A stretch of DNA of 64,000 nt from Serratia entomophila (GTDB lineage: Bacteria > Pseudomonadota > Gammaproteobacteria > Enterobacterales > Enterobacteriaceae), in the NCBI RefSeq assembly GCF_021462285.1, contig NZ_CP082787.1, positions 1,860,001 to 1,924,000 of the forward strand. Reading direction: 5' to 3'. Of this stretch, positions 18,298-26,185 are shown piece by piece. Every line of letters starts with the position of its first letter. Position 1 is the stretch's first letter. Below the pieces are notes generated by a model. It had not been told where the DNA came from. It saw only the letters and a program-made list of their open reading frames with translations, and searched no databases. The position numbers were made by a program, and so were the translations under genes.

Positions 18298-19462
18298 CTA
18301 TGGGCTCTCCCTGAAAAAACACCAGAGTCAGCAGCAGGGCGATAGCCCCCAGCGGCAGCGAGAACAGCGGCAGATAATGCGCCGGCAGGGCATAGAGCGT
18401 CAGGCCGCCCAACATGCCGCCGGCGGCGATGCCGGCGTACAGCACCGAGCTGTTCAGCGAGACGGTAAGCGCGCCAAAACGCTTGGATAGCGACAGCAGA
18501 TGGTGCTGGATGGGCACCAGATACATCCAGCCGGTAATGCCCCACACCAGGAAGATGGCCAGCACCCACCAGGCGGAGGTGACATAAAAAGCGAGCAGGA
18601 ACAGCGACGCAGTTTGGACGGACACCGAAAACAGCAGCACGAATTTGCTGCCGAGGGTGTCGGTCAGCAGGCCGGACACCAGGTTGCCGATCACCGCACC
18701 CACGCCGAACACCAGCAGCGCGATGGGCAAAATGGCGCTTGGCCCCAGCTGGGTGTTTTTCAACAACACGCTGACATAGCTGTAGACGATGTGCTCCGAA
18801 CAGACGGCGAAGAAGGTGATCAGCAGCGTGGTCAACACCGTTTTTTGCCGCAGCGGGGCAAGGCGCTCTTTCAACGTGTGTTTACCCGGCGGCGCAATGG
18901 CGCGCAGCGCCAGTGAAAGCCCCAGCAACGCAAAGGCGCCGAGCAGGGCGATAAACAGGAAGATTTCCCGCCAGCCGATGAGTTTGGCGAGGAAGGTGCC
19001 GAAGGGAATGCCGAGGGCGATCGCCAGCGTCATGCCGCCATACACGATAGAGATAGCCAATCCCCGGCGTTTCTCCGCAACCAACCCGACGGCCGCCGCC
19101 GCGGCCTGCGGGGTGTAGCAGGCCGCGCCCAATGCGGCCAGCACGCGGCCGAGCGAAATCTGCAAATAGCTGGTGGCGAAGGCGCACGCCAGGTTGCCGG
19201 CGATAAACAGCACCAGGGCCATCTGCAGAATGCGTTTGCGATTGACGTTGCCCAACAGCCAGGCGGTCAGCGGGGCAAACAGCATATAGGCCAAGGCAAA
19301 GATTGAAATCAACTGCCCCGCCTGAGCGGGGCTGACGGCAAAGGTCTCTGAGATGTCGCTGAGCACGCCGGCGACAATAAACGCGTCGGTGCCGATGGCG
19401 AAGGTGCCGGTCGCCATCAGGCACAGCGTCAGAAAATGGCCGTTATAGTCCGCTAACCTCAT
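18290..19462 (-). CDS. MFS transporter, DHA1-type (AraJ-like)
   Basis: A 390-residue major facilitator with two six-helix halves. The N terminus shows the DHA1 pattern FAIGTDAFIVAGVLSDIS and ISIFALAYMLFAPLTAWLLG, followed by the loop GNVNRKRILQMALVLF; ALGAACYTPQAAAAAVGL marks helix 4. It overlaps the upstream ALAS-like gene by 4 bases (ATGA) and the downstream hydratase gene by 8. In this setting it is a good candidate to export the pathway product. Confidence 0.88.
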   Translation of the reverse strand: MRLADYNGHFLTLCLMATGTFAIGTDAFIVAGVLSDISETFAVSPAQAGQLISIFALAYMLFAPLTAWLLGNVNRKRILQMALVLFIAGNLACAFATSYLQISLGRVLAALGAACYTPQAAAAAVGLVAEKRRGLAISIVYGGMTLAIALGIPFGTFLAKLIGWREIFLFIALLGAFALLGLSLALRAIAPPGKHTLKERLAPLRQKTVLTTLLITFFAVCSEHIVYSYVSVLLKNTQLGPSAILPIALLVFGVGAVIGNLVSGLLTDTLGSKFVLLFSVSVQTASLFLLAFYVTSAWWVLAIFLVWGITGWMYLVPIQHHLLSLSKRFGALTVSLNSSVLYAGIAAGGMLGGLTLYALPAHYLPLFSLPLGAIALLLTLVFFQGEPIDE

Positions 19463-20670
19463 CCTGCCCTCCGTAAGTCATTCGCCACCCAGACCTTGCT
19501 CAATGCCGCCAGGAATGCATCCACGTCGGCGTGGGAATGCGCCGAGGTGGGCGTCACGCGCAGCCGTTCGCTGCCGGCGGGCACCGTTGGCGCATTGACT
19601 GGCTGAACATAGATGGCGTACTCATCGAGCAAGACCTTGCTGATATGCTTGTTGCGATGGGGATCGCCTACCAGCACCGGCAGAATATGGCTGTCTTGCG
19701 ACACCAGCGGAATACCGGCGGCGCGCAGCCCGGTTTTCAGATGCTCGACAATCGCCAGCAGGTGTTTGCGCTGGGTGTCATGTTCGAGATTATATTTGAA
19801 GCTGGCCAGCGCGGCGGCGACCACCGGCGCGGGAGACGAGGTGCTGAAAACGAACGCCGGCGCCCAGCTGCGCACCGCCTCGACCACGACCCGCGGCGCC
19901 GCAATATAGCCGCCCGCCGCGCCATAGGATTTGCCGAAGCCGCCCTGAATCACGGTAATTTTATCCAACAGCCCCAGCTGCTCGGCATAGCCCAGCCCAC
20001 GCTCGCCGTAAACGCCGGCGGAGTGGATTTCGTCCAGATAGGTGAGCGCCTGATGTTTTTCCGCCAGCGCCACAATCTGCGCCAGCGGGGCAAAGTCGCC
20101 GTCCATCGAATAAAGCGATTCGAAGGCGATCAGCTTCGGCCGCGCCGGATCTTCCGCCGCCAGCAGTTCGGCGAGGTGTTCTACATCGTTGTGGCGAAAG
20201 ATTTTTTTCTCCGCTTTGCTGTAGCGGATGCCATAGATCATCGACGCATGGTTCAACTCGTCGGAAAACACGATCAGATTGGGAATGGCGTCGCACAGCG
20301 TGGATAACGTGGCGTCGTTAGCGCCGAACCCAGTGGTGAACAGCAGGGCGGACTCCTTGCCGTAGGCGCTGGCCAGCAGGGTTTCCAGCTCGCCGTGATA
20401 GACCGAAGTGCCGGAAATGCTGCGCGCGCCACAGGTGCCCAACCCCACCCGGTTGACCGCCTCGGTGGTCGCCAACAGCACTTTGGGGTGATGGCTCATC
20501 GCCAGGTAGTCATTCGAGCACCAGACGTTGAGACGGCGTTCTCCCTGCTGCTCATGGCTGGTGGCCCAGGGCTTATCCTGCACGCCGCGTTCGAGGTTAA
20601 GGAATTCGCGGAATCGGCCCTGTTTCTTGGTTTCCGCCAGTTTTTCTTCGAGTATGTTCAATACGCTCAT
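19459..20670 (-). CDS. Alpha-oxoamine synthase, 5-aminolevulinate synthase-like
   Basis: A 403-residue PLP enzyme of the ALAS/KBL/CqsA family, which condenses an acyl-CoA with an amino acid. It is closest by eye to ALAS: IFRHNDVEHL, IAFESLYSMDGDF, PLP lysine K247 in GGFGKSYG, H141 in NHASMI, D213 in DEIH and a late YVQPVNAPTVP. Arg21 and Asn53 of the succinyl-CoA pocket are kept, but the residues equivalent to Thr83 and Asn85 of Rhodobacter ALAS are Ala82 and Ser84 (GARS instead of GTRN). Serratia makes heme by the C5 route, so a dedicated pathway is likely. Start at 20670 (MSVLN) fits the family; upstream codons lack homology. Confidence 0.85.
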   Translation of the reverse strand: MSVLNILEEKLAETKKQGRFREFLNLERGVQDKPWATSHEQQGERRLNVWCSNDYLAMSHHPKVLLATTEAVNRVGLGTCGARSISGTSVYHGELETLLASAYGKESALLFTTGFGANDATLSTLCDAIPNLIVFSDELNHASMIYGIRYSKAEKKIFRHNDVEHLAELLAAEDPARPKLIAFESLYSMDGDFAPLAQIVALAEKHQALTYLDEIHSAGVYGERGLGYAEQLGLLDKITVIQGGFGKSYGAAGGYIAAPRVVVEAVRSWAPAFVFSTSSPAPVVAAALASFKYNLEHDTQRKHLLAIVEHLKTGLRAAGIPLVSQDSHILPVLVGDPHRNKHISKVLLDEYAIYVQPVNAPTVPAGSERLRVTPTSAHSHADVDAFLAALSKVWVANDLRRAG

Positions 20671-20686
20671 GGGATATTCCTTAACG

Positions 20687-21901
20687 TTAGAGGGCTTTAA
20701 CAACCAATGACACACCCTGGCCGACACCGACACACAGGGTGACCAATGCATTGTTCAACTGCCGGGCATTCAGCTCCAGCGCGGCGGACAACACCAGACG
20801 CGCGCCGGACATGCCCAACGGATGGCCGAGGGCGATCGCGCCGCCGTTCGGATTGACTCGCGTATCGTCAGCGGCGATCCGCCAGTGTTTCAGCACCGCC
20901 ACTACCTGCGCGGCGAAGGCTTCATTAATCTCGATCACATCGAAATCGTTCAGGGTAAAACCGCTGCGCTGCAGCAGCCGGTCAGTCGCCGCTATCGGAC
21001 CCAGCCCCATCAGCGCCGGTGCCACGCCGGCGGTCGCGCTGTCGCCTATCTCCGCCAATGGCCGTAGCCCCTGACGTTTCACATAGCGGCCCGAGGCCAG
21101 CAGCAGCACGGCGGCGCCGTCGTTAATGCCGGAGGCGTTGCCGGCGGTGACGCTGCCGTCGGCGGCGAACGCCGGTTTCAGCGCCTGCAACTGCGGCAGC
21201 GTGCTGTGGCGCGGGAACTCATCCTGAGAAAATATCCCGGTGGTTTTTCTGCCGGTCGGCACTTCCAGCGGGGTGATTTCTTGTGCCAACCGGCCGCTGG
21301 CGATGGCGTTTTGGGTTTTCTGCTGCGACGCCAGAGCGAAAAGATCCTGTTCCTCGCGGGAAATACGCTGCTGCCGAGCCACGTTTTCCGCCGTGACGCC
21401 GAGTGGATCGCTGCCGTAGCGCTCCGCCAGCCGCGGGTTGACGAAGCGCCAGCCCAGGGTGGTGTCGTAAAGTTTTACCCCCTTGTCGAAGGGCGTTTCG
21501 CTTTTCGACAGCACATAGGGGGCGCGGCTCATGCTCTCTACCCCGCCGGCCAGCACCAGATCGCTGAGCCCGCTCTTAATTTTCGCGCCGGCGTAAATCA
21601 CCGCATCCAATCCAGAGGCGCACAGCCGATTGAGGGTAATGGCCGGCACCGATTGTTCCAGCCCGGAAAGCAGCGCCGCCATGCGCGCGACGTTGCGATT
21701 ATCTTCGCCTGCCTGATTGGCGCAGCCCAGAACCACTTCATCCACCTCTGCTTCAACCGCCGGATGCCGTTGCAGCAGGGCGCGGATCATGGCCGCCGCC
21801 ATGTCGTCGGGGCGGGTTAGCGCCAGGCTGCCGCCGTAGGCGCCGATCGCCGTGCGGGTGCCGTCGATCAGGTAGACCCCGTCATCTTTCATCGTCATCA
21901 T
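20687..21901 (-). CDS. Thiolase, beta-ketoadipyl-CoA thiolase-like
   Basis: A 404-residue thiolase. The acyl-accepting cysteine is in LNRLCASGLDAV, the base histidine in ALGHPLGMSG and the second cysteine in LCVGVGQG; NEAFAAQ is intact. The segments GCANQAGEDNRNVARMA and DTTLGWRFVNP are typical of PcaF/PaaJ, which release succinyl-CoA and acetyl-CoA from 3-oxoadipyl-CoA. An ATG at 21892 is an alternative start. It lies 6 bases after the dehydrogenase gene and 16 before the ALAS-like gene. It could supply succinyl-CoA to that enzyme or run in the condensing direction. Confidence 0.88.
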   Translation of the reverse strand: MMTMKDDGVYLIDGTRTAIGAYGGSLALTRPDDMAAAMIRALLQRHPAVEAEVDEVVLGCANQAGEDNRNVARMAALLSGLEQSVPAITLNRLCASGLDAVIYAGAKIKSGLSDLVLAGGVESMSRAPYVLSKSETPFDKGVKLYDTTLGWRFVNPRLAERYGSDPLGVTAENVARQQRISREEQDLFALASQQKTQNAIASGRLAQEITPLEVPTGRKTTGIFSQDEFPRHSTLPQLQALKPAFAADGSVTAGNASGINDGAAVLLLASGRYVKRQGLRPLAEIGDSATAGVAPALMGLGPIAATDRLLQRSGFTLNDFDVIEINEAFAAQVVAVLKHWRIAADDTRVNPNGGAIALGHPLGMSGARLVLSAALELNARQLNNALVTLCVGVGQGVSLVVKAL

Positions 21902-21907
21902 TTTTCC

Positions 21908-23437
21908 TTAGGGTGCGGTCGCCAGAGCGGGCCGGGGGACATTCAACAAAGAGTAATGCGGGTAGTAGCGCGCCGAATGCAGCAGCTGCGCCATGTTGTC
22001 CAGGAGGGTCTTGACGTTTTTTTGCCCCAACAGCGCCAGCCAGTCGAAGATGCCGTTGGCGTAGTTCACGCCGGCGACGGCGGCGATATCGATATCTTCC
22101 CGGCGGCACACGCCGCTCTCCACCATAATCACCGATTCATTGATCAGGCTGCCTATCACGCGGGCGACAATCAGGGCTGGCGAGTCTTTGATAAATTCAA
22201 CCTGAGGGATCAGGCTGTGCAGCAGGTTTAAAAACAGCGACTTATTGGCTTGCCGGGCGTGCTGATTGTGCGCCGCCACCAGGTAGGGGGTATCGGCGTA
22301 GTCCAGTGCGGCATCAACCACGAAAACATCGAGCGCGCTGTGGTCGGCGAGCTGATTCGCCGTTCGGCCGTCGGTGACTTTAATGATAAAAGCCTCGTCG
22401 ACCTGAATAAATGCGCCCAGCCCCGGCTGTTCCGGCTGGTGCTCCCAGCGCAACGCCGGCCTGACGGCCTGCGCGCTGCGTTGCAGTAAAGCGAACAGAG
22501 GATGGCTGCCGTGAAAGCGCAGCACGTCGGGAAACGCCTCAACGGCCGCTGGCGGGGTATGCGCCGCCGTGGCGGCGGTAAAGAACGAACGGCCGTTCTT
22601 CTTCCCCAACAAACCGGCATCCACCAGGGAACGCTGCAGGTGGCCGGGGGTATAGCGCGGATCATATTGCATATCCTGCCAAATCTGCCGGCTGACCTGA
22701 TAGTTGATATCCTGGCCGATAAAGTCGGTCAGCTCCAGCGGCCCCATGCGAAAGCGCCCTCCGGCTTTAAGCGCGCTGTCTATCTGCGCCGCCTGCGCCA
22801 CGTTTTCTTCCAGCAGGCGGAAACCCTCCAGATAAAAAGGGCGCGCCATCCGGTTAACGATAAAACCCGGTGTGGCTTTGCAAACCACAAACTGCTTGCC
22901 GATAGCTTCAACCAGGCGTTGGCAGCGCTGAATAGCGCTCTGGGAGGTGAAGTAGGCGGGGATGATCTCAATCAGCTTCATCAAAGGCGCCGGATTGAAA
23001 AAGTGCAGACCGATAAAACGTTCGCCGTGTGCCACGGCGGTCGCCAGCTTATTCAGTGACAGTGAGGACGTATTGGTGGCGATGATGGTCTCCGCCTTGA
23101 CCCCGGCGGAGATAGCCGCCAAAATCTCGAGCTTGGTTTGCTCCTGTTCGGCGATGCTTTCAATCACCAGGTCACTGTCGGCGATGGCATCGAATTCGGC
23201 GGAGAAAATCAAATTGGCTAACACTTCGCCCTTTTTCTGTGGGCTTATTTTCCCCTGAGCGACCCTTTTATCCAGATCCTGAAGAATATATTCTCGCGCC
23301 TGACTGAGATTATTGCCGTTGCGGTTGTAAAGCACCGTTCGGATACCGCTCTGCGCCAAAAGGTAGGCAATGCCTCTGCCCATGGTGCCGGCGCCGATGA
23401 CTGCCGCCGAATGAATGACTGAATTATTCTCTGCCAT
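21908..23437 (-). CDS. 3-hydroxyacyl-CoA dehydrogenase (PaaH-like)
   Basis: A 509-residue NAD-dependent dehydrogenase. The Rossmann motif is in AAVIGAGTMGRGIAYLLAQSG (about residue 10), with VIESIAEQ, the GLHFFNPAPLMKLIEII catalytic segment and two C-terminal 3HCDH domains, as in PaaH of phenylacetate degradation. The frame opens 14 codons earlier, but the ATG at 23437 has GGGGAT upstream and a normal N terminus. It is the first gene of the operon; a 347-base gap separates it from the divergent luxR-type gene. Confidence 0.88.
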   Translation of the reverse strand: MAENNSVIHSAAVIGAGTMGRGIAYLLAQSGIRTVLYNRNGNNLSQAREYILQDLDKRVAQGKISPQKKGEVLANLIFSAEFDAIADSDLVIESIAEQEQTKLEILAAISAGVKAETIIATNTSSLSLNKLATAVAHGERFIGLHFFNPAPLMKLIEIIPAYFTSQSAIQRCQRLVEAIGKQFVVCKATPGFIVNRMARPFYLEGFRLLEENVAQAAQIDSALKAGGRFRMGPLELTDFIGQDINYQVSRQIWQDMQYDPRYTPGHLQRSLVDAGLLGKKNGRSFFTAATAAHTPPAAVEAFPDVLRFHGSHPLFALLQRSAQAVRPALRWEHQPEQPGLGAFIQVDEAFIIKVTDGRTANQLADHSALDVFVVDAALDYADTPYLVAAHNQHARQANKSLFLNLLHSLIPQVEFIKDSPALIVARVIGSLINESVIMVESGVCRREDIDIAAVAGVNYANGIFDWLALLGQKNVKTLLDNMAQLLHSARYYPHYSLLNVPRPALATAP

Positions 23438-23784
23438 ATAAAATCCCCGTGACTGTTTTATGCAATGCATAATTCGCAAATGCTTATAATCTATTCGGAT
23501 TTAGAGCGACACCGGGTGCCTGTGGCGAAAGTAATTGGCGGGAACTTTCTTGTCCAACGGTAAAACTGACAGGTTTACAATATCGGGTCGTTATGCTATT
23601 CGCAGAATTACGCTAAACAGGGAGGGGAATTCGGTTATTTCCCGGATATTACCGTACTGATAGCTTTTTTTGTTATAGCCATTGTATTTTTTATTATATG
23701 AAACGGCTACTGACGCTCACCGCCTTACTCTATAGTTAACCTCACTAATAAATTGCCGGCGCAGCTATCTGGAGAGACCGTTTT
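23438..23784. promoter_or_regulatory. Intergenic control region between the luxR-type gene and the acyl-CoA/ALAS operon
   Basis: This 347-base AT-rich stretch must hold promoters for both divergent units. No complete lux box is visible; a single half-site-like GACAGGT occurs at 23568-23574. Nothing else could be assigned. Confidence 0.4.
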
Positions 23785-24501
23785 ATGGATTATCGCACTC
23801 AGGTTTTAATGGCGGAGATACTCGGCAGCTTGCCCGAGCGCGAGGCGTTTTTACGCCAGCTGGCGCCCAGCGCCCGGGCGCTGGGCTTTGAGTACTTTTC
23901 TTATATCGTGTTTTCCTGCTACCCCGCCAGCCGGCCAAAAATGCTTATCGAAGGCAACTTCCCGGCGGAATATATGGATGACTATCGCAAATTGCGCATC
24001 TATCTGCAGGATCCGGTGATTGAACAGGCTCACCATTCGACGCTGCAGTTCCGCTGGGATGAACCCTTTTACCGCGACAGGCCAGAGCTGTGGTGGCGTA
24101 TGGCGCAATTCGGCATACGGGAGGGGTGGTCACAGTCCATTAAGGATTGTTATGGCCGGTTGGGTATTCTCACTTTCGCCGGTGAGAGAGTTCCGCAGCA
24201 GGATCCGGCAGCCAGTGCGGCTAACGAGACCTTTTTCCTGTGGCTGGCCCAGACCGCCCATAAGACGCTGAGGGAAGGGCTGATATCGGTTAACGACGAG
24301 GCGATAAAAGACGTGCTGACGCTGCGCGAGAAGGACATTCTACGCTGGTGCAGCGAAGGGAAAACCTCGGAGGAAATTGCGCTGTTGATGGGGTTAAGCG
24401 AGCGTACGGTGAATTTCCATATTGCCAACGCCATTAAAAAACTCTCGGTCGCCAATAAAACCGCCGCGACCGCCAAGGCAGTTTATTTGCAGCTTATTTA
24501 A
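23785..24501 (+). CDS. LuxR-family regulator with autoinducer-binding domain (LuxR solo)
   Basis: A 238-residue quorum-sensing type regulator: autoinducer-binding domain (about residues 15-155) and GerE-type HTH (about 175-235: LTLREKDILRWCSEGKTSEEIA, then LSERTVNFHIANAIKKL). Of the conserved ligand residues of TraR, the Tyr61, Asp70-Pro71, Trp85 and Gly113 equivalents are present (Y67, D76-P77, W91, G114), but the Trp57 position is Tyr63. No luxI-type synthase is near. GAGAGACCG precedes the ATG. Divergent from the dehydrogenase-thiolase-ALAS operon, which it probably controls. Confidence 0.88.
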   Translation: MDYRTQVLMAEILGSLPEREAFLRQLAPSARALGFEYFSYIVFSCYPASRPKMLIEGNFPAEYMDDYRKLRIYLQDPVIEQAHHSTLQFRWDEPFYRDRPELWWRMAQFGIREGWSQSIKDCYGRLGILTFAGERVPQQDPAASAANETFFLWLAQTAHKTLREGLISVNDEAIKDVLTLREKDILRWCSEGKTSEEIALLMGLSERTVNFHIANAIKKLSVANKTAATAKAVYLQLI

Positions 24502-24683
24502 TCACGGGTGAAAAATAATTAATTGCCTATCGGTTAACCTTGCTATGTTTATATTTTGTTAAAATATCAATTGCCTGCTGCAGTATTTATCCCCCGATCA
24601 CAAAAGCGCGATAAAGCGGTTCACCCCATGCATGCCCGGCAGTACCCTGTAGGCACCCCGGTTTTACATAAAAAGGACGTGAT

Positions 24684-25112
24684 ATGTACAAGACTATTTT
24701 AGTGCCGATAGATATTGAAGAGGATTTGCTGACTGAACATGCGCTCCAGCACGTGGAATATCTGGCGAAGATGTCCGGCGCCAAAGTGCATTTTTTCCAC
24801 GCGCTGCCGGATGCATCGGCGTTTGTCACCGCCTATTCGTTTGGCATCAAAGAGTTTGAAAACCAGGCGGAAGTTAAAGCGGTGGATAAACTCAAGAAAA
24901 TCATGTCGGAAATCGATATCCCGCTCGATCGCCTCAATTACACCATCAGCTTTGGTTCACCGCGCGATCAGGTGCTGCAGCTGGCCGAAGAGATTGACGC
25001 CGATCTCATTATCATTGGCTCGCGCCGCCCGAGCGTGAAAACCTATCTGCTGGGTTCTAATGCGGCGGCTATCGTCCGCCACGCCAACATCTCGGTGATG
25101 GTGGTTCGCTAA
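24684..25112 (+). CDS. uspF: Universal stress protein, UspF/UspG type
   Basis: A 142-residue single-domain Usp protein. The start MYKTILVPIDIEED and the C-terminal LIIIGSRRPSVKTYLLGSNA, the glycine-rich nucleotide-binding loop of the ATP-binding UspF/G class, are clear. AAAAAGGACGTGAT precedes the ATG. It is monocistronic between the luxR-type gene and the converging hydroxyproline locus. The choice of UspF over UspG is from general resemblance. Confidence 0.85.
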   Translation: MYKTILVPIDIEEDLLTEHALQHVEYLAKMSGAKVHFFHALPDASAFVTAYSFGIKEFENQAEVKAVDKLKKIMSEIDIPLDRLNYTISFGSPRDQVLQLAEEIDADLIIIGSRRPSVKTYLLGSNAAAIVRHANISVMVVR

Positions 25113-25151
25113 TCCAGGCAGAGCAGGCCGCCGCCCGGCGGCCTGCTGCCG

Positions 25152-26165
25152 TTAACGGCACAGCGCTGCAATCTCGTCATACAGCCCTGTGGGTATCTCG
25201 ATCCCCGATAGTTCACTCTGTTGCCGTCGCTGATAGCGCCTCTCTCCCGGAATACGCGCCCCTTGCGCCTGCATGTCGGCAAACATCGCCTCCGCCCGGG
25301 CGAAATACTTTGCCCTGTCCGCGCCGAGAAAGCGCTCGGGATCCAGGGCGATAACCAGTTCACCGCCGTAGGGCGAGGAGCCGGTCCGTTCGTCGTAGGC
25401 CAACGACTCCTTGCTGGTGAGGTCGCCGATCAGCGGCCCGGCCAGCAGTTCCACCATGGCCGCCAACGCCGAACCCTTATGCCCGCCAAAGGTCAGCATT
25501 GCGCCTTCCAGCACGCTGACGGGGTCGGTGCTGGGGTTGCCGGCGCTGTCGATACCCCAGCCTTCTGGCAGCGGGGTACCGGCGCGGCGGTGCAGCTCAA
25601 TTTCGCCGCGCGCCGCCGCGCTGGTTGCCATATCGAATAAAAACGGCGGCCGCCCGGGCCGTGGCCAGCCGAAGGCGATGGGGTTGGTGCCGAACAGCGG
25701 GCGGCTGCCCCCGGCCGGCGTCACCCAGGCATGGCTCGGCGTGCAGGCCAGCGCCACCAGGCCCTTTTCGGTCAGGGGCTCGATGTCGGCCCACAGGGCG
25801 GAAAAGTGCACGCAGCGGTTAATCGCCAGCGCGGCGATGCCGTTGGCGCGCACCTTATCGATAAAGTCCGGCAGCGCGCGGCGATAGGCCAGCAGCGAGA
25901 AGGCGCCACCGGCATCCACCTGCAGGATTGCCGGGGCGCGATCGTTAAGCTTCGGCTGCGCGTCGGCGGAAACTTTGCCGGCGTGCAGTGAGCGGATGCA
26001 GCCCAGCAGGCGGTACAGGCCGTGCGAGGCGCAGCCGTCGCGCTCGCCGTGGGTGACGTTCTGCGCCACCGCTTCGGCGTGCGCCTGGCTGAAGCCATTG
26101 TTGAGCAGGGCGCTCAGCGCCAGCTGATAGGCTTGATCCAGCGACAGATTGCGGGTTTGCGTCAT
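25152..26165 (-). CDS. Ldh-family oxidoreductase (delta-1-pyrroline-2-carboxylate reductase candidate)
   Basis: A 337-residue malate/L-lactate/sulfolactate dehydrogenase-fold NAD(P)H enzyme. GERDGCASHGLYRL carries the catalytic histidine region; WVTPAGGSRPLFGTNPIAFG and LTFGGHKGSALAAMVELLAG are the cofactor segments. The ATG at 26165 gives the family N terminus MTQTRNLSL. The same family includes DpkA, which reduces delta-1-pyrroline-2-carboxylate. In this hydroxyproline locus, 20 bases after the permease gene, that activity is the most sensible guess, although other 2-oxo or imine substrates are possible. Confidence 0.78.
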   Translation of the reverse strand: MTQTRNLSLDQAYQLALSALLNNGFSQAHAEAVAQNVTHGERDGCASHGLYRLLGCIRSLHAGKVSADAQPKLNDRAPAILQVDAGGAFSLLAYRRALPDFIDKVRANGIAALAINRCVHFSALWADIEPLTEKGLVALACTPSHAWVTPAGGSRPLFGTNPIAFGWPRPGRPPFLFDMATSAAARGEIELHRRAGTPLPEGWGIDSAGNPSTDPVSVLEGAMLTFGGHKGSALAAMVELLAGPLIGDLTSKESLAYDERTGSSPYGGELVIALDPERFLGADRAKYFARAEAMFADMQAQGARIPGERRYQRRQQSELSGIEIPTGLYDEIAALCR

Positions 26166-26185
26166 CTCGGCTTCCTCCTTGGTTA

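Noticed and set aside
23551..23580. Possible lux box upstream of the LuxR-divergent operon
   Set aside because: Only one half (GACAGGT) fits; the other half does not match the consensus.
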